From NCBI GenBank assembly GCA_022824945.1, contig JAJDYX010000035.1:50732-114731 (forward strand): 64,000 nt of DNA. Reading direction: 5' to 3'. Origin of the DNA: Candidatus Latescibacterota bacterium (GTDB taxonomy: Bacteria > Latescibacterota > UBA2968). Of this stretch, positions 52,358 to 63,040 are shown piece by piece. Made by a program: the position numbers and the translations under genes. Under the pieces are notes generated by a model, which was not told the DNA's origin, made no database searches, and saw only the letters and a program-made list of their open reading frames with translations. Position 1 is the stretch's first letter, and every line of letters starts with the position of its first letter.

Positions 52358-54826
52358 ATGTTCCGCAACTATCTGACCGTAGCATATCGCAACCTCGTCC
52401 GTTACAAAGTCTATTCAGCGATCAATATTACTGGCCTGGCAATCGGCATTGCGTTTTGCATCTTGACCTTCCTGTACATACATCACGAATGGACCTATGA
52501 TGCATTTCACAAAAATGCCGATCGCATTTATCGGGTATATGCTGAATACCGCGGTCCCGATAACAAATTTTATCGCACACCCACATTGCCGACTGCCTTG
52601 CGCAATGAATTGGTACAAACTGCAACAGGCGTGGACCAGGCTGTGCGCTTAGTTGCCGGACGAGGAGACGATCCCGATGATCGAGAGATACAGGTTACGT
52701 ACGGAGAACAGATCTTCAAATTGCCTTTTTTGATCGTAGATCCCGAATTCTTAGACATGTTTTCGTTTCCTCTTCGCTACGGCGATTCGGAAATTGCCCT
52801 CAAACATCCGCAATCTGTTGTATTGAGCACTGAAACAGCAAAGAAAATTTTCGGAACTGAAAACCCAATCGGAAAACAACTGACACTGCGATCTATATGG
52901 AGCCATGAACGCGCTGATTTCACGGTAACCGGCGTTGCCGAACCCATGCCCGACAACTCATCGATTCAGTTCGATATGTTGCTACCATATCAGCACCTGT
53001 GGTTTTTTTTGCGTAGAGAAGCAGATGATTGGAAGATCTTTTCCAGGTGTGGTACTTACGTCCAACTCAGTGAAAATACAAAATCCACAGATATAGAACC
53101 TGCGATGCACGCGATTGTAAAAGCGCACATGCTGCGACCAGAGATCTCAGAGGACGACTTACATTTGCGACTTCAGCCGCTGACAAATTTGCACCATCGA
53201 ATAGATCTTATAGAATCCACCTATCACGGCGTGAAGGCACCACGGGATCCAATGAACGGGTATGGGCTGATCTGCCTTTCATTACTGGTTCTGGTAATGG
53301 CTTCCATCAATTTTGTCAACCTTGCAGTGGGCCGGTTGGTCACCCGAACAAAAGAAGTGGGCATTCGCAAAGTTGTCGGTGCTGTACGCTCTCAACTGAT
53401 CCGGCAATTCTTAAGCGAATCGATTTTATTAAGCCTTGTAGCCGTAGTTTTGGGTCTGTCCCTTGCCGAACTCGTGTTGCCGTTTTTCAATGAATTTATG
53501 CATCAAAATCTGTCGTTCAACAACTTTTTTACCTGGCCCGCTTTTGCCTTTTTAATTGCTCTGGTCGTACTTGTCGGTCTCCTGATTGGCAGCTATCCCG
53601 CATTTATGCTCTCCGGGTTTAACCCGGTTCGCATACTCACAGGGCGGTTTAAGCTGAGCCACCGCAATCTATTTGGTCGCGGACTCGTCTTTGGACAGTT
53701 TGCGGTGTCGAGTGCTTTGATTACCTGCACGCTGATCATGGTTTATCAGCTTCAATTTGTAAAAGAAAAAGATCTTGGTTTTAACAAGGAATCCGTGATC
53801 TCCATTAACACAGACGGTCTTCCCGAAATGGGCGGAGATCAAGCTTTGCTCAAGAACTATTATTTACAACATCACAAGGTGATAGGATGTACTACAGTGA
53901 GGTATCCACTACTGGACGAAGGGTGGCAAGACCGCAGAGACGGAAAAGGTGAACAAGGACAGTCTGTGGGTATAAAACGCTTCTATGTGGATTACGATTT
54001 TGTAAAAACGTTCGAGATGAAAGTACTCTCGGGAAAAGATTTTGACGCTAATGCGAATGAACAAGCACAGGGCAGCACGCTCGTAAATGAAGAACTGGTC
54101 AAACAGATGGGATGGGACGACCCAATTGGACAGACCATCACATTTGAAGGCAAAGCCGCAAACTTATTGAGAGCGTCAAAAGGGATTACCCGGGTCATTG
54201 GCGTGGTGCAGAATTTTTATTTGTTGCCACTCCAGCAAAAAGTTCAACCCGCGATGCTTTTACTGAATCCATCAATGGGAGATGAAGCAGAAAACTTCTT
54301 TGTGCGGATCAAACCTGGCGATGTTGCCGGGACCTTGAAATATCTGGAAACAGGGTGGAAAGAGATCGCGCCCGCTGGCGAGCCGTTTTACTTCACGTTT
54401 TTACAAGAGGATATTGAGAATTATTACCGGGACTTTTTGAGTTGGAGCAAGGTCGTGGGCTATGCAACGATCCTGGCTGTCTTTATCGCCTGTCTGGGCG
54501 CATTTGGATTAACGGCATTGGCCATAGCGAGGCGGACCAAAGAAATAGGCATTCGAAAAATTATGGGTGCCTCGGTTCTAAATATCGTATCGCTATTATC
54601 GCGTGAGTTCGTAATACTGGTTATAGTCGCAAATCTATGCGCCTGGCCCCTGACGTATCTGGTAATGGTCTGGTGGCTACAGAGCTTTGCCTATCGCATG
54701 GGGTTGACAGTTAGCGTATTTGCACTCGGTGCCTTACTGACCCTATTGGTCGTAATCGGAACTGTGAGCCTGCAAGCTGTAAAAGCGGCAAAGATGAATC
54801 CTGTGGAAGCATTGCGGTATGAGTAA
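52358..54826 (+). CDS. MacB/FtsX-like ABC permease, copy 1
   Basis: 822 residues from the ATG at 52358 (AGGGAGAAC upstream). One membrane segment near residue 20-40, then a periplasmic domain (MacB-PCD type) to about 300, an FtsX block (ASINFVNLAVGRLVTRTKEV, GIRKVVGAVRS), a second periplasmic part and a second FtsX block (CLGAFGLTALAIARRTKEIG). It ends LQAVKAAKMNPVEALRYE. No ATPase next to it. Transports or senses an unknown substrate. Confidence 0.9.
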   Translation: MFRNYLTVAYRNLVRYKVYSAINITGLAIGIAFCILTFLYIHHEWTYDAFHKNADRIYRVYAEYRGPDNKFYRTPTLPTALRNELVQTATGVDQAVRLVAGRGDDPDDREIQVTYGEQIFKLPFLIVDPEFLDMFSFPLRYGDSEIALKHPQSVVLSTETAKKIFGTENPIGKQLTLRSIWSHERADFTVTGVAEPMPDNSSIQFDMLLPYQHLWFFLRREADDWKIFSRCGTYVQLSENTKSTDIEPAMHAIVKAHMLRPEISEDDLHLRLQPLTNLHHRIDLIESTYHGVKAPRDPMNGYGLICLSLLVLVMASINFVNLAVGRLVTRTKEVGIRKVVGAVRSQLIRQFLSESILLSLVAVVLGLSLAELVLPFFNEFMHQNLSFNNFFTWPAFAFLIALVVLVGLLIGSYPAFMLSGFNPVRILTGRFKLSHRNLFGRGLVFGQFAVSSALITCTLIMVYQLQFVKEKDLGFNKESVISINTDGLPEMGGDQALLKNYYLQHHKVIGCTTVRYPLLDEGWQDRRDGKGEQGQSVGIKRFYVDYDFVKTFEMKVLSGKDFDANANEQAQGSTLVNEELVKQMGWDDPIGQTITFEGKAANLLRASKGITRVIGVVQNFYLLPLQQKVQPAMLLLNPSMGDEAENFFVRIKPGDVAGTLKYLETGWKEIAPAGEPFYFTFLQEDIENYYRDFLSWSKVVGYATILAVFIACLGAFGLTALAIARRTKEIGIRKIMGASVLNIVSLLSREFVILVIVANLCAWPLTYLVMVWWLQSFAYRMGLTVSVFALGALLTLLVVIGTVSLQAVKAAKMNPVEALRYE

Positions 54827-54898
54827 GCTGCATGGTCGTCTTATTTATGCAACGAAGCTCTGCCAACATCCCAGAACCCTTTTCAGGAGGTAAGTAAA

Positions 54899-55042
54899 AT
54901 GATAGGAATAGAAGAATGGTTTAGCCTGATGAGTTTTATCTATGTGGCTGTGGTCGTGGCAGTAGTCGTCTGTCTTCTTGTTCTGGCCTTCCGATTCGTG
55001 AGAGCTGTGGAGAGATTTGTTGAAAAATATAATCCAAAATAA
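54899..55042 (+). CDS. 47-aa single-TM miniprotein
   Basis: ATG at 54899 has an excellent AGGAGGTAAGTAAA ribosome-binding site. The protein (MIGIEEWFSLMSFIYVAVVV, continuing AVVVCLLVLAFRFVRAVERF) has one membrane helix and a short basic/acidic tail. It lies between permeases 1 and 2. Too short for usual gene finders. Likely an accessory subunit of the permease. Confidence 0.7.
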   Translation: MIGIEEWFSLMSFIYVAVVVAVVVCLLVLAFRFVRAVERFVEKYNPK

Positions 55043-55123
55043 GACCAATAGACTCTGCTGGTATCGGAACCACCAATAAGACCAGCTATGTCATGATCAC
55101 TTGGAACAGTTAGGAAAAATAAA

Positions 55124-57487
55124 ATGCTCCGCAACTATCTAACCGTAGCGTATCGCAACCTCGTCCGCTACAAGGTGTATTCGGCGATCAACATCACCGG
55201 CCTGGCAATCGGGATCGCGTTTTGCATCTTGACATTCCTGTACGTACGACACGAATGGTCCTTTGATACATTCCACGAAAAAGCAGATCGGATATATCGC
55301 ATTTACAACAAAGGAGAAGTGGGAGAAGGCAGTGATGCCTCGGCTTATATGCCGGGTCCTCTCGGTCCTGCATTGGCAGAAGCATTCCCCACACAAATGC
55401 AGCACGTCGTGAGAATCTATAATACTTCTCGCACACTCCAATACGGCGACCATTCATCTCGAGAGCGCGTTATTTATATCGATCCGGGTTTCTGGAATGT
55501 CTTTTCATTTCCCCTGATAAAAGGCGACCCCGCAACAGCACTGAATAGCAAAGACGCCATTGTTATATCAGAAACAGCCGCCCAAAAATTCTTCGGCAAC
55601 ACCGACCCAATGGGGAAAACGATCTCTTTCACCCAAAACTCAAAAATCCATCAAGTTCTGATCACGGGCATAGCGAAAGACACCCCCGAAACATCCAGCA
55701 TTCAATTCGGCTGCATCCAATCTTATGAGAATGTAGAAGACGCGCTCAACTCGTGGAATTATACAGGCAACACCAGCACTTACGTCTTGCTCCACAATCA
55801 GGCTCGCGCCGAAGACATAGAAAAATTATTTCCGCGTTTTATAAACTGGTCGTGGCCCATCATAGGTGAAAATCAAAAGCTGAAATTGCAACCCCTTGCC
55901 GATGTGCATTTCAACCCAAATATCCGCGCGCCCGAACCCGCCACGGACCCGGCATACAGCTACATCCTGTTGTGCATCACAGCCCTCGTACTCTTTGTCG
56001 CATGCGTGAACTTTATGACCCTCGCCCTGGGACGGTCAGCTTCTCGGGCGCGAGAAATCGGCATTCGCAAAGTCGTTGGCGCACACAAGCCCCAGGTCAT
56101 CGTGCAATTTCTCACAGAATCCGTGCTCTTAAGCCTCATAGCATTTGCGATCGGACTCGCACTATCAGAACTTTTAATACCATTGTTCAACAACCTCATG
56201 GCGCAAAAACTATCCATAGTTGCACATCTGGATGTTCTGGCATTTGCCTCGCTCATGGGCCTGACTCTAATCGTCGGCCTGCTCGCAGGTACCTATCCAG
56301 CCTTTGTCCTCTCCGGCTTTATGCCAATTCACGTACTCAAAGGCAGATTGAAAATAATCAGTGCGGGATTGTTCAGCCAGTTTCTCGTGGTCTTCCAGAT
56401 CGCGATGTCTGCGGTTCTCGTCATCAGCGCCCTCATTATGACCTCTCAACTCGACTATTTGCGGACCAAACCCCTGGGATTTGACAGCGAACATCTCATT
56501 GCCGTCAGTCGCCTCAGCAAGCTGCGAGATCTGGGCCCAAAAGACATTGAAACCTATCGGGATGCCCTGTTATCCCATCACGCAATTCTCGGCGTGACCC
56601 CAATATATCACATGATGCGCAACGGATACCAATCGCGCGGGGCTGTGGTACATGAAGGAACAACCTTAAAAGGCGTAGAGATCTTCTTTGTCGATTACGA
56701 CTTTGTACCAACCCTCGACATCAAATTGATCGAAGGACGAAATTATTCACGAGAACTTGTAACAGACCCTGATAAGTCTGTGATCATTAACCAAACCCTG
56801 GCCAAACAACTGGGACCGGGACCACCCCTCGGAAAAACACTGAAATTTTTTGATGATATGACAGTAATCGGCGTGGTGGACGACTTTCATTTTCGCTCTC
56901 TCCATCACAAAATTGGCCCCGCATTCCTGAAATGCGCGCCAGAACATCAATTTACCCACCTGCTAATTCGGGTGCGTGCCGAAGACATCCCCAGCACACT
57001 AACATTCATGAAAGCGCAATGGGAAGCCGTAGCACAGTCCCCTGGATTCCGCTATTCATTTCTCGACGAAGGCATCGATCACCAATACCGAACCGAAGAG
57101 CGATGGCATCGCATGATCGGATACGGAACCCTATTTGCCATTTTTATCGCATGCCTGGGCGCATTCGGATTGACAGCGCTCGCCGTGACCCGGCGCACTA
57201 AAGAAATCGGCATTCGCAAAATATTGGGCGCCAGCATCACAAACGTGGTGCGTTTGTTATCGCGCGAATTCGTACTGTTGGTAGGCATAGCAAACGTACT
57301 CGCCTGGCCCGTCGCCTACTGGACAATGAGCAAATGGCTATCGGACTTCGCGTATCGGATTGAACTGGGGATTGGGGCATTCGTGCTGGGCGGTGTACTG
57401 ACCCTATTGGTCGTAATCGGAACAGTGAGCCTGCAAGCTGTAAAAGCGGCAAAAATGAACCCCGTGGAGGCATTGCGATATGAATAA
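55124..57487 (+). CDS. MacB/FtsX-like ABC permease, copy 2
   Basis: 787 residues. First 45 residues are almost identical to copy 1 (LRNYLTVAYRNLVRYKVYSA), and so are the last 18; the periplasmic part differs. The 3' end overlaps the sigma factor start by 8 bases, so they are translationally coupled. No ATPase. FtsX-motif GREIGIRKVVGAHKP-like in the first block and RRTKEIGIRKILGAS in the second. Confidence 0.9.
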   Translation: MLRNYLTVAYRNLVRYKVYSAINITGLAIGIAFCILTFLYVRHEWSFDTFHEKADRIYRIYNKGEVGEGSDASAYMPGPLGPALAEAFPTQMQHVVRIYNTSRTLQYGDHSSRERVIYIDPGFWNVFSFPLIKGDPATALNSKDAIVISETAAQKFFGNTDPMGKTISFTQNSKIHQVLITGIAKDTPETSSIQFGCIQSYENVEDALNSWNYTGNTSTYVLLHNQARAEDIEKLFPRFINWSWPIIGENQKLKLQPLADVHFNPNIRAPEPATDPAYSYILLCITALVLFVACVNFMTLALGRSASRAREIGIRKVVGAHKPQVIVQFLTESVLLSLIAFAIGLALSELLIPLFNNLMAQKLSIVAHLDVLAFASLMGLTLIVGLLAGTYPAFVLSGFMPIHVLKGRLKIISAGLFSQFLVVFQIAMSAVLVISALIMTSQLDYLRTKPLGFDSEHLIAVSRLSKLRDLGPKDIETYRDALLSHHAILGVTPIYHMMRNGYQSRGAVVHEGTTLKGVEIFFVDYDFVPTLDIKLIEGRNYSRELVTDPDKSVIINQTLAKQLGPGPPLGKTLKFFDDMTVIGVVDDFHFRSLHHKIGPAFLKCAPEHQFTHLLIRVRAEDIPSTLTFMKAQWEAVAQSPGFRYSFLDEGIDHQYRTEERWHRMIGYGTLFAIFIACLGAFGLTALAVTRRTKEIGIRKILGASITNVVRLLSREFVLLVGIANVLAWPVAYWTMSKWLSDFAYRIELGIGAFVLGGVLTLLVVIGTVSLQAVKAAKMNPVEALRYE

Positions 57488-58061
57488 ACGATCAGAAATA
57501 GAAAACGATGTACAATTGGTCCACATGATAAAAGCCGGCGACAAAAGCGCGTTTGGCAAACTCTACTATCTGCACCAGAATCGCGTACGCGCCATTGTCG
57601 GGCGATATGTGCAGGACCGCGAGGAAATCGAAGACTTAATGCAGGTGGTATTCATGAAAGTCTTTCAGAGCCTGCGCCAGTTTCGCGGCGAATCGGCATT
57701 CACAACCTATCTGACGCGCATTGCCATCAACGTCGGGCGGTCACACCTTCGGTCTCGGCTATCCCGAAAAAACGGCATGGAAACCGCAGCGCGACAAATG
57801 CCCGAACCAATTACTCTGACAACGCCAGAAGATAGCATCCTAAAAAAAGAACGCCATCAACTCTTAGCACAGGGCTTGCGCACATTGCCCCAGACACAAC
57901 AACGCGCAATGTGGCTTCGCTACATAAAAGAACTGTCCTACCGCGAAATCGTATGGGAAATGCAAGCCCCTCTCGGATCCGTGAAAATCTGGCTCCACCG
58001 AGGGCGCCACCAGCTAAAACGCGCATTGGAAAAACAAGAGGTCGGAGGCTGGGCGGGCTGA
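57480..58061 (+). CDS. ECF-type sigma factor within the permease cluster
   Basis: 193 residues. Region 2 (EEIEDLMQVVFMKVFQSLRQ, TYLTRIAINVGRSHL) and region 4 (LPQTQQRAMWLRYIKELSYR, APLGSVKIWLHRGRHQLKRAL in part) are intact. Overlaps permease 2 by 8 bases; permease 3 starts 57 bases later. No anti-sigma gene is seen. Possibly the permease or the miniprotein does the sensing. Confidence 0.9.
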   Translation: MNKRSEIENDVQLVHMIKAGDKSAFGKLYYLHQNRVRAIVGRYVQDREEIEDLMQVVFMKVFQSLRQFRGESAFTTYLTRIAINVGRSHLRSRLSRKNGMETAARQMPEPITLTTPEDSILKKERHQLLAQGLRTLPQTQQRAMWLRYIKELSYREIVWEMQAPLGSVKIWLHRGRHQLKRALEKQEVGGWAG

Positions 58062-58118
58062 TCGCACCTGATAAAATAAAATATAGAGTTTACGCCACAC
58101 CATACACAGGAGAGACCA

Positions 58119-60440
58119 ATGTTCACTGAAATATCTTTATTCAGCAGCTACCTGAAAACAGCGATCCGCAACCTCGCCAGACACCGCATCTATTCCGCCA
58201 TCAACATCATCGGCATTGCCATCGGCCTCGCCTTTTGCATCCTCACTTTCCTATTTGTCCACAACGAATGGACCTACGACACCTTTCACGAAAACGCCAA
58301 CCGCATCTATCGGGTTTCTAGTATAACACCAGACCCTCTCGGACCCGCAATAGCAGAAGCATTCCCAGACATGCAGACCGTTCGTTTCAGAAGTAGCGGG
58401 GGAAAAATTGGTACAGAAGACCGCGCTTTTCAAGCGAATTTGGGGTTTGTCGATTCCAACTTCCTCGACATTTTTTCTTTCCCAGTCATTCACGGCGATT
58501 CCGCTCAAGCACTCCAGGATAAGTATTCTGTAATCATAACAGAAAAAATCGCGCAGAAATATTTCAACAAAGCCAATCCAGTCGGGGAACAGCTTCCAAT
58601 TCAGCGCGGGGAGGAAATTCAAAACTACACCATCACCGGCATTGTGCAAAACGTGCCCAAAAACTCCACACTTCAATTTGACATACTACTGCCATTTGAA
58701 CGGGCATCCTGGGTCCAGGCTAAAAACGAATGGAATATGTACTACCTGGATACGTATATGATGCTCCCCCCGAATGTATCCCCAAATAGTGTCGAACAGC
58801 AATTTCCCAGATTGACTAAGACCTGGTGGGGCGACGAGAAAGAACTCAAACTCTTGCCTATCACCCAAATGCATTTTGCTCAAAACATGGGGGTGCGTAA
58901 TAGCAGTAATCCAGTTTATTCATACATCCTATCGGGTATTGCAATCCTCGTCCTGTTTATCGCCTGTGTCAACTTCATCACCTTAACCCTCGGACGACAG
59001 GCAACGCGGGCAAGAGAAGTCGGCTTGCGAAAAGTCGTTGGTGCGAAACGCTCACAAATCGCAAACCAATTTATCGGCGAATCGCTCTTACTCATCTTCA
59101 TTGCACTCATCGTTGGCATTGCCATCGCAGAACTCGCCCTGCCAACATTCAACAATCTGGCCGGAAAATCCCTATCCATAAGCGACGGCCTCAATCTCAC
59201 AACACTCGCCTTTCTCATTCTTCTCGTCACCATCGTGGGCATCACAGCAGGGGGGTATCCCGCCTTTATTCTATCCCGCCTACAGCCAACTAAAATCATA
59301 ACAAGCCGATTGCAAATCAAAACGGGCAATCGTTTTGGCAAATTACTGGTCATTTTTCAGTTTGCCCTATCCATATTCTTCATCATCACCACCTTAATGA
59401 TGGCCCAACAACTCACCTTTTTGCGAACCAAACCCCTGGGGTATCAAACCGAACACATCGTCGCTATTCAGACCCATGCATTGCAAAGAGAAAACAAAAC
59501 CCTGCCAAACGTTTTTCGAGATGAACTGCTGTCACATCCCTCAGTGGTCAGCACGACCTGGCTCAATCATTATCTAAGCAGCACCATGAGTTCCCGGGCT
59601 GATGTAACTTATGAAGGAAGTCCAAAGCAATACGTTGAGAACATCCGTATTGATTACGACCTATTCAAAACACTCGGCATAAAGTTGGTTGCAGGCCGAG
59701 AATACGACAGAGAATTTCCAACCGATGCCAAAGAATCAATCCTTGTCAACGAGGCATTGGTCCAAAAATTCAGCATAGAATATCCCGTTGGCAAAACAAT
59801 CAAACATGGACGAGACAAGACCATCATCGGTGTTGTCCGCGATTTCCATTTTAACTCCCTGCATCACAAACTTGAACCCGCTGTTCTGCCACTCGGTATA
59901 TACACTGGACGCTTGTTGGTCCGCATTCATCCCGAAAATGTGCCGGGCACCATCGCATTTATAAAAGAAAAATGGGCAGAAGTTGCCCCCAACCAGACAT
60001 TCAGATTTTCATTCATCGATGAAGACCTGGACAAACAATACAAAAAAGAAGAACGCTGGAATCTCATGATCCAATACGCCACTGGATTCGCCATCTTCAT
60101 CGCGGCACTCGGCGCATTCGGACTGGCTGCATTAGCTGTCGCACGACGCACCAAAGAAATCGGCATTCGCAAAGTATTGGGCGCATCCCAAGCGCAAATC
60201 CTCTCCCTGCTCTCGCGAGAATTTGTCCTCTACATCGCCCTATCAAGCCTCATCGCATTCCCCATCGCCTATTACGCAACAAATCAATGGTTACAAACCT
60301 TCGCCTACCGCACCGAATTGGGTATTGGCACCTTCTTACTCGGCAGCATAGCCCTGTTCCTCGTCGTCCTCACAACCGTCACCACTCAGACCCTCAAAGC
60401 CGCACGCGCAAATCCGGCGGATGCCTTGCGAGATGAATAG
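58119..60440 (+). CDS. MacB/FtsX-like ABC permease, copy 3
   Basis: 773 residues. Starts MFTEISLFSSYLKTAIRNLA; CAGGAGAGACC precedes. Membrane segment near 30-50, periplasmic domain to about 265, FtsX block (ILVLFIACVNFITLTLGRQA), then the rest as in copies 1 and 2 (RRTKEIGIRKVLGASQAQ). Very close to copy 5 in membrane parts. No ATPase. Confidence 0.9.
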   Translation: MFTEISLFSSYLKTAIRNLARHRIYSAINIIGIAIGLAFCILTFLFVHNEWTYDTFHENANRIYRVSSITPDPLGPAIAEAFPDMQTVRFRSSGGKIGTEDRAFQANLGFVDSNFLDIFSFPVIHGDSAQALQDKYSVIITEKIAQKYFNKANPVGEQLPIQRGEEIQNYTITGIVQNVPKNSTLQFDILLPFERASWVQAKNEWNMYYLDTYMMLPPNVSPNSVEQQFPRLTKTWWGDEKELKLLPITQMHFAQNMGVRNSSNPVYSYILSGIAILVLFIACVNFITLTLGRQATRAREVGLRKVVGAKRSQIANQFIGESLLLIFIALIVGIAIAELALPTFNNLAGKSLSISDGLNLTTLAFLILLVTIVGITAGGYPAFILSRLQPTKIITSRLQIKTGNRFGKLLVIFQFALSIFFIITTLMMAQQLTFLRTKPLGYQTEHIVAIQTHALQRENKTLPNVFRDELLSHPSVVSTTWLNHYLSSTMSSRADVTYEGSPKQYVENIRIDYDLFKTLGIKLVAGREYDREFPTDAKESILVNEALVQKFSIEYPVGKTIKHGRDKTIIGVVRDFHFNSLHHKLEPAVLPLGIYTGRLLVRIHPENVPGTIAFIKEKWAEVAPNQTFRFSFIDEDLDKQYKKEERWNLMIQYATGFAIFIAALGAFGLAALAVARRTKEIGIRKVLGASQAQILSLLSREFVLYIALSSLIAFPIAYYATNQWLQTFAYRTELGIGTFLLGSIALFLVVLTTVTTQTLKAARANPADALRDE

Positions 60441-60462
60441 TGAATAATGAGAGGAAATTCTC

Positions 60463-62973
60463 ATGATCAAAAATTATCTAACCGTTGCGATCCGCAATTT
60501 GATGCGGCACAAACTATACACCTCAATCAACGTATTGGGACTCGCCATTGGGCTGGCATGTGGCATTTTGATCCTCTTGTATATCCAGCAGGAATTTGCA
60601 GTAAACCGCTCCCACACCCTGGGCGACCGCATTTACAAAGTGATTCGAGAAGAACGCGGCACACAAACAACTTACAGCAGCGGCACATCAGGCGCACTCG
60701 GTCCCGTATTAAAAGAAACATTTCCCGAAGTAGAAACAACGGTGCGTATCTGGCGGTTTGGCGGGTGGGGCGTATCTGCACAATATGGAGAACGCACGGG
60801 TCAATATACCTTTGCGCTGGTAGATGACAATTTTCTGGACATATTCGATTTTCCCCTCATAAAGGGCGATCCAGAAACCGCGTTTCGCACACCCTACTCT
60901 GTGGTCATTACCGACGACATGGCACAACACTTATTTGGCGATATTGACCCGATGGGCAAAACATTTTCAATCGAGAACGTCAATTTCCCAGGCGAGTACA
61001 CAGTAACGGGCATCGTAAAAGCACCACATCTCTCATCAGGTCTTTATTTTCAAATACTCTCAACCACAATACCCCCCATAGAAGAAACGCAAGAAATGTG
61101 GACAATGTGGCTACCCACGCAATCCTGGCGTCCGGTAAACACATACGTGCTATTAAAAGCAGGGCAAAACACAAAAACTCTCCAGGCGAAAATGCAGTCG
61201 TTGATCAAGCAGTATATGGGGGATGAAGTTACTGCTCAACATAAGTCTCATTGGCCTCATTATCCCCTCCAACCATTAATCAAGCAATATATGGGGGATG
61301 AATTTGCAGCAAAAAACACCTACCATCTACAGCCCCTGCACCGCGTGTACCTACATGGTGAATCCGATTTTAACCCAACTGCCGACAGCCCCATGCAACA
61401 CATTTATATGCTGGCAGCTATCGGACTGATCCTCGTGGTCATTGCATGCGTGAACTTTACAAACCTGGCAACTGCACGCGCTATCACCCGCAAGCGCGAA
61501 GTCGGCGTGCGAAAAGTAGTTGGCGCACATCGCCCGCAACTGATGGTTCAATTTTTGAGTGAATCCCTGCTTTTAACCTGCGCCGCCCTGCTGATTGCCC
61601 TCGCACTGGTCGAGTTATGCCTGCCCTTATTTAACCAATTTGTGCGTGGCGATTTACACCTCAACGCGGCTACAGTAATAATAGGTGCACCAGCGGTATT
61701 GGCACTCACATTGTTGGTCGGATTACTGGCGGGGTGGTATCCGGCATTTTTCCTCTCCTCTTTTCGCCCGGTCACAGCATTAAAAAGCAGGGCGTCTTCC
61801 TCCCCTGGTTCCACAGGACTGAAGAAAGGACTCGTAGTATTTCAGTTTGGCATGTCCATTTTGCTGGTGATCTGCACCCTCGTGGTTTATCAGCAACTGC
61901 GATATATAGACACCAAAGACATGGGTTTTGCACGCGATCACATTGTGAGTTTACCCATTTTCGTCCAGGACTTTGCCGGAGAGCCAAACCCACAAATGCG
62001 CCTTTCGGCACGCCACCAGATGGTCAAACAAGTCTTTCTCGAACACCCCAATATCCTCAGCGCATCTGCTCTGCGATACCGCATTATAGGATACAGCGGA
62101 CGACTGCGGCTGGCCTGGCCCGATGGAGACCGAACAAAAGAACGAACATTTCGCATAAACGAAGTTGATAATTCATTCTTTGAAACATTTGAAATCCCCG
62201 TACTTCGCGGTCGTGCCTTTTCAGCCGATGTTGCCAGCGATACATCACAGGCGATCATCTTGAACGAAACAGCCGTGCGCCTGCTCGGCTGGGAGGACGA
62301 CCCGATTGGCAAACAGATTGTGTTACCAGCATATGACAACCTATCCCTGACCGTAATAGGCGTCGTAAAAGATTACCACAATTTGACACTACGAGAAGAA
62401 ATCGCCCCCATGGGGTTTTTGGCCCGCTGGAAGATGTTTTATGCGCTGGCTTTACGCATCCGACCAGAAAACACCGCGCAAACTCTATCTTTTCTCGAAA
62501 CACAGTGGAAACGCTTTGTGCCGGACGCACCCTTTGAATATCACTTTTTGGACGAGATCATAGATTGGATCTATTTCAACGAGCAACTCACCGGCAAAAT
62601 GCTCGGCGTGTTTTCATTACTGGCAATTTTCGTAGCCTGTTTGGGACTGTTCGGACTCGCGGCGTTCATGGTTCAATCTCGCACCAAAGAAATTGGTGTG
62701 CGGAAAGTACTGGGTGCATCCACACCACATCTGGTCATCCTGCTCTCGCGCGAATTTATATTCCTCGTTCTGCTTGCCAATCTCATCGCCTGGCCAATCG
62801 CCTACTATCTCATGCGCGACTGGCTCTCCGGGTTTGCCTATCAGACAGACCTGAATGCATTGCCATTTATCGCAAGCGCAATAATGGCACTCATCATCGC
62901 ATTTGGAACCGTGAGCGTGCAAGCCATTCGCGCCGCGCGATCCAACCCGATTGATGCCCTGCGATATGAGTAA
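60463..62973 (+). CDS. MacB/FtsX-like ABC permease, copy 4
   Basis: 836 residues. Starts MIKNYLTVAIRNLMRHKLYT. Within the periplasmic domain a 75-base in-frame duplication repeats LIKQYMGDE (residues 247-255 and 272-280). FtsX blocks VVIACVNFTNLATARAITRK and RTKEIGVRKVLGASTPHLV are intact. No ATPase. Starts 22 bases after copy 3. Confidence 0.9.
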   Translation: MIKNYLTVAIRNLMRHKLYTSINVLGLAIGLACGILILLYIQQEFAVNRSHTLGDRIYKVIREERGTQTTYSSGTSGALGPVLKETFPEVETTVRIWRFGGWGVSAQYGERTGQYTFALVDDNFLDIFDFPLIKGDPETAFRTPYSVVITDDMAQHLFGDIDPMGKTFSIENVNFPGEYTVTGIVKAPHLSSGLYFQILSTTIPPIEETQEMWTMWLPTQSWRPVNTYVLLKAGQNTKTLQAKMQSLIKQYMGDEVTAQHKSHWPHYPLQPLIKQYMGDEFAAKNTYHLQPLHRVYLHGESDFNPTADSPMQHIYMLAAIGLILVVIACVNFTNLATARAITRKREVGVRKVVGAHRPQLMVQFLSESLLLTCAALLIALALVELCLPLFNQFVRGDLHLNAATVIIGAPAVLALTLLVGLLAGWYPAFFLSSFRPVTALKSRASSSPGSTGLKKGLVVFQFGMSILLVICTLVVYQQLRYIDTKDMGFARDHIVSLPIFVQDFAGEPNPQMRLSARHQMVKQVFLEHPNILSASALRYRIIGYSGRLRLAWPDGDRTKERTFRINEVDNSFFETFEIPVLRGRAFSADVASDTSQAIILNETAVRLLGWEDDPIGKQIVLPAYDNLSLTVIGVVKDYHNLTLREEIAPMGFLARWKMFYALALRIRPENTAQTLSFLETQWKRFVPDAPFEYHFLDEIIDWIYFNEQLTGKMLGVFSLLAIFVACLGLFGLAAFMVQSRTKEIGVRKVLGASTPHLVILLSREFIFLVLLANLIAWPIAYYLMRDWLSGFAYQTDLNALPFIASAIMALIIAFGTVSVQAIRAARSNPIDALRYE

Positions 62974-63040
62974 ACGACCAACCGCTTTATAGATCTCGCC
63001 GTGAACAATAATCAATTCCTATCCTGCAAAGGAAAAACCA

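Noticed and set aside
57237..57473. Minus-strand frames inside the permease genes
   Set aside because: Short, low complexity shadows of the FtsX segments.
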